Origin: an uncultured Bacilli bacterium
GTDB lineage: Bacteria > Bacillota_I > Bacilli_A > RF39 > UBA660
Direction of reading: 5' to 3'
Length of the DNA: 16,349 bases
Assembly (NCBI GenBank): GCA_934098445.1
Contig: CAKOOW010000025.1
Span: 1 to 16,349 of the forward strand
Translations under genes and position numbers: made by a program
Notes under the pieces: model-generated
Databases searched by the model: none
Told to the model about the DNA's origin: nothing
Seen by the model: the letters and a program-made list of their open reading frames with translations, nothing else
Shown: positions 6,696 through 12,620 of the stretch, piece after piece
Numbering within the stretch: the first letter of the stretch is position 1
Layout of the letters: each line of letters opens with the position of its first letter

Positions 6696-7766
6696 ATGAA
6701 AAAATTAAGTTTAAAAGGAAAAATTATACTAGGAGTAATTGCTGGTGCTATTCTTCTTTTGATTATTATTATCATCTTGAATTTAATTCCTAAGAAGAAT
6801 GCTAGTGATACTTCAAATGATAATCAAAATCAAAATGACAATGTTACCGAGCCAGAAAAACCTAAGTTAAAAATAATGGATATAGATTCCAAAAGTCGTA
6901 GTTATGCCGTGATGATAAATAATCATTTTCAAGCTAGGGCGCATCATGCGGGACTTCAAGATGCTTACCTAATCTATGAAATTATCGTTGAGGGTGGTCT
7001 TACTAGATATATGGCCTTATTTAAAGACCAAGAAACTGCAAAGATAGGAAGTATTCGTTCTAGTCGCCATTACTTCTTAGACTATGCGATGGAAAATGAT
7101 GCTATCTACGTTCATTGGGGATGGTCTCCCCAAGCTCAAGGAGACATTTCTACTTATAAAATCAATAATATTAATGGCTTAACTGGTGAGGGGACTTACT
7201 TTTATCGTGATAAGACTTTAAAGGTTTCTAGGGAACATACCGGATTTACGACTATGGAAATGTTAAAGAAAGCTGCTAATAAATATGGTTATCGTACGAC
7301 TTCTGATGCCAAACCTCTTCTAAATTATCAAATTGAAGAACTTAACGCTGATGATTTTAATGATAAAATACCAGCTAATACAGTGAGTATTAAATATTCA
7401 TCTAGTATTACTGATAAATATGTCTATGATACAGAGAATAAAGTCTACAAAAGATATGTTAATAATAAAGAACATGTTGATGATATTACAAAGAAACAAT
7501 ATACTTTTAAGAATATTATTACCTATCAAGTAAGCAATTCCACTATTTCGGGTGATGATAAGGGGCGTCAAACTTTGAATAATATTGGTAAAGGAACAGG
7601 CTACTATATAACCGATGGATACGCAGTAAAGATTAACTGGGAGAAGACTGCTCGCGATAGTAAGACTGTTTATACTTATCTTGATGGTACACCTTTAAAA
7701 GTTAATGATGGTAATACCTTTATTCAAATTCAACCGAAAAATCAAACTTTAAAAATCGAAGAATAG
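6696..7766 (+). CDS. DUF3048 (YerB-like) membrane-anchored protein
   Basis: A 356-residue protein with a membrane anchor (about 9-31), an Asn/Asp-rich linker (36-58) and a DUF3048 module outside the cell. Family signatures are SYAVMINNH (69-77), EIIVEGGLTRYMALF (95-109), IGSIRSSRHYFLDY (117-130) and HWGWSPQA (140-147). Bacillus YerB, the family namesake, is a lipoprotein; here a plain transmembrane helix replaces the lipobox, as no cysteine follows it. The biochemical role of the family is not established. ATG 6696 is chosen because it has AGTGGGG at 6683-6689; an in-frame GTG at 6684 lies within that ribosome site. It begins 14 nt after smpB and ends 8 nt before the next gene, so it is part of the rnr operon. 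Confidence 0.85.
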   Translation: MKKLSLKGKIILGVIAGAILLLIIIIILNLIPKKNASDTSNDNQNQNDNVTEPEKPKLKIMDIDSKSRSYAVMINNHFQARAHHAGLQDAYLIYEIIVEGGLTRYMALFKDQETAKIGSIRSSRHYFLDYAMENDAIYVHWGWSPQAQGDISTYKINNINGLTGEGTYFYRDKTLKVSREHTGFTTMEMLKKAANKYGYRTTSDAKPLLNYQIEELNADDFNDKIPANTVSIKYSSSITDKYVYDTENKVYKRYVNNKEHVDDITKKQYTFKNIITYQVSNSTISGDDKGRQTLNNIGKGTGYYITDGYAVKINWEKTARDSKTVYTYLDGTPLKVNDGNTFIQIQPKNQTLKIEE

Positions 7767-7774
7767 GAGACTAT

Positions 7775-8068
7775 ATGGAAAACTTATTAAAAGCTTTAGC
7801 CGATTATTATATTTTATTTATTCTTTTAGCACTCATTGGTATCTTTGCCATTATTGGTTACTTCATTGATAAAAAACATCCTATCGAAAAAGAAGCAGAA
7901 CCTACCCTTGATATGGATGCAGTGGCTAAAAAAGGGGGAGTTGGTCTAGGGACTTCTTTAAATCAAAAACCAAGCCCTTCTGGTGAAGAGGTAGAACAAC
8001 TTGATATGAATATTCCTTCGAATGATAATAATACCATTTTAATGCAGAGTAATACTAATAATCAATAA
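7775..8068 (+). CDS. Small single-pass membrane protein, unknown function
   Basis: A 97-residue protein with one membrane helix near the N-terminus (about 11-30, ending GYFIDKKHP) and a polar, acidic, probably disordered tail containing two patches of Asp/Glu and an Asn/Gln-rich end. I do not recognise a family. ATG 7775 has a strong AGGAGA site (7765-7770), which overlaps the stop of the DUF3048 gene only 8 nt upstream, so the two are surely co-transcribed and probably translationally linked. It is the last gene of the operon and is followed by a terminator. The strong ribosome site, tight spacing and clear membrane helix support a real gene; the function, perhaps as partner of the DUF3048 protein, is a guess. 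Confidence 0.75.
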   Translation: MENLLKALADYYILFILLALIGIFAIIGYFIDKKHPIEKEAEPTLDMDAVAKKGGVGLGTSLNQKPSPSGEEVEQLDMNIPSNDNNTILMQSNTNNQ

Positions 8069-8075
8069 GTAATGA

Positions 8076-8107
8076 GCAATTCTTAAATAAACGAGAATTG
8101 TCTTTTT
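8076..8107 (+). terminator. Rho-independent terminator of the rnr operon
   Basis: CAATTCT (8077-8083) pairs perfectly with AGAATTG (8094-8100), with a 10-nt loop, and is followed by TCTTTTT (8101-8107). Confidence 0.88.
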
Positions 8108-8160
8108 ATACAAATATAATTTATATAAATTGGCTAACTATAATTAAATATTTCTTAAGA

Positions 8161-8217
8161 ACTAGTCTCTAAGAGAGGGACTAGAAATCTAAAAAAGAAT
8201 TTGCTATAATAAACTAG
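8161..8217 (+). promoter_or_regulatory. Dyad and ACTAG repeats at the cdaA promoter (candidate operator)
   Basis: CTAGTCTCT (8162-8170) and AGGGACTAG (8176-8184) form a 9-bp inverted repeat with one wobble position around AAGAG. Its right arm overlaps the expected -35 of the cdaA promoter. A third ACTAG lies at 8213-8217, close to the predicted start site. No T-run follows the hairpin on either strand, so it does not look like a terminator; a protein-binding site is the better reading. Confidence 0.45.
8182..8210 (+). promoter_or_regulatory. Promoter of cdaA-cdaR with extended -10
   Basis: TATAAT (8205-8210) preceded by TGC (8202-8204) makes a full extended -10. The -35 at 17 bp spacing is TAGAAA (8182-8187), a 4/6 match, overlapping the right arm of the dyad described for 8161-8217. 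Confidence 0.75.
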
Positions 8218-8239
8218 AATAAGAAAGAGAGATGTTGTT

Positions 8240-9070
8240 ATGACACTTCAAACCATATGGAATGTATTTACAAAGATAATCGACATATCCTTAGTTTGGT
8301 TAATGTTTTATTATATACTAAAGAATATTAAAAATAATGTTAAAATGGTTCTTATTGTTAAGGGAATTATCTTAATTTTAGCGATTAAGCTTTTAAGTAA
8401 TCTTCTTAATCTTTATACCATCGGCTTACTTTTAGAGTATGTCTTAGAATGGGGACCGTTAGCCATTATTGTGATTTTTCAACCTGAAATTCGTAATGTC
8501 TTAGAGTCTATTGGCCGCACCCAATTATTAGGTCGTCATAAGATTTTAACTGTTGATGAAAGAGAAAGAGTAGTTTACGAAATTATGGATGCTGTTGAAT
8601 ATTTGAAGAAGAATCGTATTGGTGCTTTAATCGTTATTGAACGTGATATGTCCTTACAAGAATATATTACGCCAGCAACCAAAGTTTATGCGGACCTTAC
8701 TAGTCCCTTATTAGGAACCATTTTCTTCCCTAATAGCCCACTTCATGATGGTGGTGTTATTATCCAAGGCGATAGAATTACTTGCGCGGGTGCTGTTTTC
8801 AAAACTAGTATGAACCCTGCTATTTCTAAACGTTTAGGGACTCGTCATCGTGCTGCCTTAGGTATTGCCGAAGAAACGGACGCTATCGCCTTAGTTGTTT
8901 CTGAAGAGACAGGTAAACTTTCAATAGCGGTTGATAGTGAATTAAAATATAACTTATCGTTAGATGAATTTAGAATGACTTTAGTTGATGAATTAAAACC
9001 AAAGACGGAAATCTTCTACGATGCCGATAATAATGATGATACCAAAGAAAGTGGTGATTTAGATGAATAA
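8240..9070 (+). CDS. cdaA: Diadenylate cyclase CdaA
   Basis: CdaA joins two ATP into c-di-AMP, the second messenger that controls potassium and osmolyte uptake and wall homeostasis in Gram-positive bacteria. The 276 residues fit the family length. The N-terminal part holds three membrane helices (about 9-28, 36-56, 60-80), followed by the DAC domain (about 105-250) with the signatures SPLHDGGVII (166-175), LGTRHRAALGI (199-209; R202-H203-R204) and VVSEETGKLSIA (219-230). The usual DGA motif reads D170-G171-G172 here. The last 20 residues are an acidic tail. ATG 8240 has AAGAGAGA at 8224-8231. It overlaps cdaR by 8 nt, the standard partnership. The identity is sure; the effect of the Ala-to-Gly change is not known. 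Confidence 0.96.
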   Translation: MTLQTIWNVFTKIIDISLVWLMFYYILKNIKNNVKMVLIVKGIILILAIKLLSNLLNLYTIGLLLEYVLEWGPLAIIVIFQPEIRNVLESIGRTQLLGRHKILTVDERERVVYEIMDAVEYLKKNRIGALIVIERDMSLQEYITPATKVYADLTSPLLGTIFFPNSPLHDGGVIIQGDRITCAGAVFKTSMNPAISKRLGTRHRAALGIAEETDAIALVVSEETGKLSIAVDSELKYNLSLDEFRMTLVDELKPKTEIFYDADNNDDTKESGDLDE

Positions 9071-10454
9071 AATTTTTCAATTAATCGGCGCTTTGGCTAA
9101 ATTTTTATATGGATTGTTAGATAAATACATTATCACGCCTATTAGTAAAGTGATCTATAATATCAATAAAAAAATCAATAAAAACAATTTTAAGATAGAA
9201 AAAATTCTTAATCGTCCCAATATGCTTCTTTATATTTCTTTGGGACTGGCTATTATAGTTTTCCTTTTAATCGATAAGAAGGTTATTAATCTTGTGGAAA
9301 CAGAAGCCGAAATTATTACTAATCAACCTATTAAAGTTGAGTACAATACTGAAGCTTATGTTATTGAGGATTTACCAGAAACGGCCGATATTACCTTAAT
9401 TGGTCGGAAAAGTGACCTCTACTTAGCTAAACAGTTAGGAGAAAACGAAGTTGTCCTTGATTTAACTGATTATACCCCAAGAGATGAACCTTATCGTGTG
9501 AAATTAACTTATAATCAAACTATCAATACTCTCCGTTACAAGCTTGATCCTAATTACATTTATGTAACTATTAAGAAGAAAGTATCCAGTCTTAAAACAA
9601 TTACCTATGATATTATCAATCAAGATAAATTAAATGAATCTTATCCAGAACTAAGTGTTTCTAATATAGAACTTAATAAGAGTGAAGTAGTGGTTAAAGG
9701 TAGTCAAGATACTTTAGATAAAATTGCGACTGTTAAAGCCTTAATTGACTTAAATAATAAAGAATTCACGGCTAAAGGTACTTATACTTTAGAAAATGTT
9801 CCTATTGTTGCTTATGATGAGACCGGCAATATCTTAAAGAATGTGGAAATTGTTCCTTCAAGTATCAGTGCTACCGTAACATTTACTTCTTATAGTAAGA
9901 GTGTTCCTATTCAATTATTAACAACTGGTGATTTAGTGGCTGGTAAAGCTATCAGTTCCATCACCATAAATGGTAAGAGTGATTATAACGTGACTATTTA
10001 CGGGGAACAACAAGCCTTAGAGTCAATTGACTGTGTTCCTGTTACCATTGATTTAACCGACCAAGGTAATAATGGTTCCAAAACTTATAATGTCACTATT
10101 TCCAAACCAACTGGTGTTCGTTATATGCCAACTACTAGTGCTAGTATCGTTGTTAATTTTGGCGAAGCTAAACAAAAAACAATTAATGGTGTCCAGATAA
10201 ATGTTCGTAATACGCCAAGTGGTCTAACTGCTAACGCGATTGGCAGTGCTTCTGTTAACGTTCAAGTTATCGGTGTAGAAAGTGTAATCAATTCGATTGA
10301 TGCCTCTAATATCTCTGCTTATATTGATTTAACCGGCTATGCCGCTGGTACTCATAAAGTTCCTGTTTATATCACAGGTAACTCCATCAATACGGCGATG
10401 GCTAAATTCATTGTTGAAAGTGAAGTTGAGATATCGCTAACCCAATCTAAATAA
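9063..10454 (+). CDS. cdaR: CdaA regulatory protein CdaR (YbbR-domain protein)
   Basis: CdaR is an extracytoplasmic, membrane-anchored protein that binds CdaA and modulates c-di-AMP synthesis. The 463 residues comprise a polybasic, amphipathic N-terminal stretch (1-52), one membrane helix (about 53-71), then four YbbR-type beta repeats (roughly 88-170, 178-275, 278-367 and 372-460), each with the alternating IxxDLT and VTI/VxV pattern (VLDLTDYTP 131-139, VTIDLTDQG 327-335, AYIDLTGYA 419-427). ATG 9063 lies inside the end of cdaA (8-nt overlap), so the two are translationally coupled. In many Firmicutes glmM follows as third gene; here a terminator and a convergent gene follow instead. The N-terminal extension ahead of the membrane helix is longer than I would expect for the family. 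Confidence 0.93.
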   Translation: MNKIFQLIGALAKFLYGLLDKYIITPISKVIYNINKKINKNNFKIEKILNRPNMLLYISLGLAIIVFLLIDKKVINLVETEAEIITNQPIKVEYNTEAYVIEDLPETADITLIGRKSDLYLAKQLGENEVVLDLTDYTPRDEPYRVKLTYNQTINTLRYKLDPNYIYVTIKKKVSSLKTITYDIINQDKLNESYPELSVSNIELNKSEVVVKGSQDTLDKIATVKALIDLNNKEFTAKGTYTLENVPIVAYDETGNILKNVEIVPSSISATVTFTSYSKSVPIQLLTTGDLVAGKAISSITINGKSDYNVTIYGEQQALESIDCVPVTIDLTDQGNNGSKTYNVTISKPTGVRYMPTTSASIVVNFGEAKQKTINGVQINVRNTPSGLTANAIGSASVNVQVIGVESVINSIDASNISAYIDLTGYAAGTHKVPVYITGNSINTAMAKFIVESEVEISLTQSK

Positions 10455-10507
10455 AAAAGTCCAAACTAAAAGAATTATTTATTCTTAAAGTCCTTTGGGC
10501 TTTTTTT
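10453..10507. terminator. Bidirectional terminator between cdaR and the DUF378 gene
   Basis: A 13-bp stem pairs 10453-10465 (A-run then GTCCAAA) with 10494-10506 (TTTGGGC then T-run), with one wobble. Each strand therefore has a hairpin with a T-tract, serving cdaR on plus and the convergent gene on minus, whose stop codon begins at 10506-10508. A second hairpin, AAGAAT (10470-10475) with ATTCTT (10481-10486), is nested in the loop. Confidence 0.9.
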
Positions 10508-10724
10508 AGTCTTTAGGTTCACCCATATAATCAACATCAGCAAATAAAATACCGATATTAATTAAACCGCAAACACCAACCATAATATAAATTATCTTCT
10601 CTAAAACTGGAATACTTTTAAATAAAGCTGTTACAAGATTAAAATCAAATAACCCAATTAAGCCCCAGTTAACTGCCCCAATAATCGTGAATACTAGGCA
10701 AATCTTTTGTAATGTTTTCATCAT
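10506..10724 (-). CDS. DUF378 family membrane protein
   Basis: A 72-residue protein on the minus strand with two membrane helices (about 8-26 and 41-62) around the family core IIGAVNWGLIGLFDFNLV, followed by a helix with YIMVGVCGLINI. This is the pattern of DUF378 (Bacillus YuzA type), whose function is not known. Two ATG codons lie in tandem at 10724 and 10721; the ribosome site GAAAGGA (minus strand, 10729-10735) is spaced better for the second, which would give 71 residues. It is the only minus-strand gene in the window, converges on cdaR, and diverges from the lipoprotein gene at 10808. A possible promoter is TTGATG (10776-10771), 18 bp, GATAAT (10752-10747). Confidence 0.85.
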   Translation of the reverse strand: MMKTLQKICLVFTIIGAVNWGLIGLFDFNLVTALFKSIPVLEKIIYIMVGVCGLINIGILFADVDYMGEPKD

Positions 10725-10746
10725 TTATTCCTTTCATACCTTTAGT

Positions 10747-10776
10747 ATTATCAATATTTAGAATATTATTCATCAA
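10747..10776 (-). promoter_or_regulatory. Possible promoter of the DUF378 gene
   Basis: On the minus strand TTGATG (10776-10771) and GATAAT (10752-10747) are 18 bp apart. The distance to the start codon is about 22 nt, as for other promoters in this window. Confidence 0.5.
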
Positions 10777-10782
10777 TATAAA

Positions 10783-10788
10783 TATAAT
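10783..10788 (+). promoter_or_regulatory. -10 element of the LolA-like lipoprotein gene
   Basis: TATAAT at 10783-10788 with no convincing -35. It is followed closely by AAAAGGAG (10796-10803) and the start codon. It lies only about 30 bp from the divergent -10 of the DUF378 gene, so the two promoters share one short divergent region. Confidence 0.55.
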
Positions 10789-10807
10789 TTATTAGAAAAG
10801 GAGTCAG

Positions 10808-11803
10808 ATGATGAAAAAATTCATATGTCTTATATTAAGTATCTTTCTTATAACTGGGTGTTCTTCGAAAATGGATAAGAAAATACTGAAAGAATTTAAA
10901 GATAATGTTAATAGTAGTAAATCATATGTCGTTGCTGGTACTCTAGATATTTTTAACGATGAAGATAAATTTAACTACGATATAACGGTTTCTTATAAAA
11001 AGGGTGATTATTACAAGGTGGTTCTTACTAACCAGACTAGTGGTCATGAACAAGTAATCTTAAAGAATAAAGATGGTGTTTACTTAATTACCCCAAGTCT
11101 TAATAAGAGTTTTAAATTTCAAAGTAGTTGGCCTGATAATTCTAGTCAAACTTATATCCTAGCCTCTCTTCTTACTGATTTAACTAATACTGAAGATAAA
11201 AAATTTACCGAAGAAAATGACTATTATGTCTTAACAAGTAATGTTAATTATCCTAATAACAGTAAATTAAGCTACCAGAAATTGTACTTTGATAAAGAGA
11301 TTAATCTCAAGAAAGTGGAAGTCTATGATACTAGTGATACCGTGAAAATAACTTTTAATATTAATTCAATCGATTATAAAGCTAATCTTGAAGATGATTA
11401 TTTTGATTTATCCAAGGTAGTTGATGGTAACTGTTGTAAAGAAACGGAAGAGTCTTCAAGCTTTAATGATATTCTTTATCCACTTTATATTCCTAAAGAT
11501 ACTTATTTAACAGCCAAAGAGACTATTAATACGGATAATGGTAACCGAGCTATCTTGACCTTTGGCGGGGCGAAAGACTTTGTCTTAGTCGAAGAAGCTA
11601 GTCGGGCAAATAATGAATTAGAAGTAATACCTATTTATGGTGAACCGCTAATGATGAATGGGAATATGGGAGCTTTAAGTGGTAATGCCATCTATTGGAC
11701 TAGTAATAACGTAGATTATTATTTAGCGGGTAGTTCCTTATCTAATGAAGAACTCTTAAGTGTTGCTAACTCTATTTCTAATACTATTGTTACTAGTAAA
11801 TAA
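10808..11803 (+). CDS. LolA-like lipoprotein (GerS/YdcC-type)
   Basis: A 331-residue lipoprotein. The signal peptide ends in lipobox I15-T16-G17-C18, so C18 should carry the lipid and the protein sits on the outer face of the membrane. Residues about 30-205 show the run of beta strands seen in LolA/LolB-fold proteins (SKSYVVAGTLDI, YDITVSYKKGDYYKVVL, KDGVYLITPSLNKSFKF). Residues about 220-330 form a second module resembling the DUF4367-type tail found in some Firmicute lipoproteins of this kind (YIPKDTYLTAKETI, NAIYWTSNNVDYYLAG). Known relatives include GerS-type germination lipoproteins; no sporulation gene is seen here. Tandem ATGs at 10808 and 10811; the GGAG at 10800-10803 suits the second better. 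It has its own promoter and terminator. The fold assignment is from pattern only. Confidence 0.75.
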   Translation: MMKKFICLILSIFLITGCSSKMDKKILKEFKDNVNSSKSYVVAGTLDIFNDEDKFNYDITVSYKKGDYYKVVLTNQTSGHEQVILKNKDGVYLITPSLNKSFKFQSSWPDNSSQTYILASLLTDLTNTEDKKFTEENDYYVLTSNVNYPNNSKLSYQKLYFDKEINLKKVEVYDTSDTVKITFNINSIDYKANLEDDYFDLSKVVDGNCCKETEESSSFNDILYPLYIPKDTYLTAKETINTDNGNRAILTFGGAKDFVLVEEASRANNELEVIPIYGEPLMMNGNMGALSGNAIYWTSNNVDYYLAGSSLSNEELLSVANSISNTIVTSK

Positions 11804-11820
11804 ATATATGAAGAAATTAT

Positions 11821-11865
11821 AAAATCAATCTCCGATAACTAAATTGTTCGTAGATTGATTTTTTT
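11821..11865 (+). terminator. Rho-independent terminator of the lipoprotein gene
   Basis: An 11-bp perfect stem pairs 11821-11831 (AAAATCAATCT) with 11852-11862 (AGATTGATTTT), with a 20-nt loop that can pair internally, followed by T's to 11865. Confidence 0.9.
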
Positions 11866-11974
11866 GATGAGACTGCTCCTTTTAAAATTTTTTTTCAAAA
11901 GGGTATAAAATTTCTTAAAAAATTCTAAAAAAACCCTAGGAAGTGACAAATAATGCTAGAAAAGCCTTATCTTA

Positions 11975-11983
11975 TGATATAAT
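11975..11983 (+). promoter_or_regulatory. Extended -10 of the possible thioredoxin-fold gene
   Basis: TGA followed by TATAAT (11978-11983) is a full extended -10; the -35 region is weak. The predicted start near 11990 falls on the AGGTGG ribosome site (11990-11995), leaving a 5' UTR of about 11 nt. A further TATAAA at 11904-11909 could be a second, weaker promoter. Confidence 0.65.
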
Positions 11984-12000
11984 GAAGTCAGGTGGTGAAT

Positions 12001-12504
12001 ATGAAGTTAGAAAACGAGGAAACAAAAACTGTTAAACAATTTATCGTTATTTTCCTAATTGTTTTAGTAATCGTTGGGGCTATATACTTATTAACTTCAA
12101 AAGTAGTTAAAAAAGATGATAAGACTGCGAGTAGTAAAGATTCAGGTAACGTAAGTAATCTAATCGATCCAACAGTGGCCATTGTTGGTACTATGCTAAA
12201 AAAAGGTACTGGTACTTATTACGTTCTTTTGTATGATACAACTAAAGAAGATGCAAGTACATATGCTCGCCTTTTATCAAGTTATAGCAATACTAAGAAT
12301 GCCGTTGCAACTTATACCGTTGATTTAAGTAATCCACTAAACAGTAAATACGTAGCAACTGATGATAAAACTAATCCAACTGCAAGCGATTTAGCTGATT
12401 TACGTTTCGGAGCGGTAACTTTATTAAAAGTTAAAGATAATAAGATTACCAATGCCTATGAAACGGTTGAAAAAATTAAAAGTGAATGGAAAATAACTGA
12501 TTAG
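12001..12504 (+). CDS. Membrane-anchored protein, possible cysteine-free thioredoxin fold
   Basis: A 167-residue protein with a short charged cytoplasmic N-terminus (1-12), one membrane helix (about 13-31), a Lys/Ser/Asp linker (33-52) and an outer domain. The domain order (YYVLLYD 73-79, a helix 82-95, AVATYTVDLS 101-110, then AVTLLKVKDNKI 138-149 and a final helix) recalls a thioredoxin fold: a strand, the active-site helix, a second strand, and the strand pair with a K-D-N-K turn. There is no cysteine in the whole protein, so it cannot be a redox enzyme; the cis-proline position is also lost. This is a pattern-based guess. ATG 12001 is preferred over the in-frame GTGs at 11992 and 11995, which lie in the ribosome site. 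It has its own promoter and terminator. Confidence 0.6.
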   Translation: MKLENEETKTVKQFIVIFLIVLVIVGAIYLLTSKVVKKDDKTASSKDSGNVSNLIDPTVAIVGTMLKKGTGTYYVLLYDTTKEDASTYARLLSSYSNTKNAVATYTVDLSNPLNSKYVATDDKTNPTASDLADLRFGAVTLLKVKDNKITNAYETVEKIKSEWKITD

Positions 12505-12522
12505 TAAATAGTTTGCTAAAAG

Positions 12523-12541
12523 ACCATTAACTAAAAATGGT
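12523..12541 (+). terminator. Small hairpin ahead of the main terminator
   Basis: ACCATT (12523-12528) pairs with AATGGT (12536-12541). No T-run follows, so it probably only supports the stronger terminator 7 nt downstream. Confidence 0.4.
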
Positions 12542-12547
12542 TAACAT

Positions 12548-12580
12548 AATAACTGACATTTGTTAGTTATTTTTCTTTTC
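12548..12580 (+). terminator. Rho-independent terminator of the 12001-12504 gene
   Basis: A 10-bp stem pairs AATAACTGAC (12548-12557) with GTTAGTTATT (12562-12571), with an ATTT loop and one wobble, followed by a T-rich tail to 12579. Confidence 0.93.
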
Positions 12581-12595
12581 TTAAGATTTAAAGTG

Positions 12596-12604
12596 TGCTA
12601 AGAT
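12596..12604 (+). promoter_or_regulatory. Extended -10 of the S41 protease gene
   Basis: TGC plus TAAGAT (12599-12604). The -35 position at 17 bp (12576-12581) lies in the T-tail of the preceding terminator. The ribosome site GAGTGAT (12611-12617) begins about where the transcript should start, giving a 5' UTR near 10 nt. Confidence 0.6.
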
Positions 12605-12620
12605 TAAATAGAGTGATAAT

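Noticed and set aside
6682..8107. tmRNA (ssrA) gene downstream of smpB
   Set aside because: The DUF3048 gene starts 14 nt after smpB and no tRNA-like ends or tag reading frame are visible.
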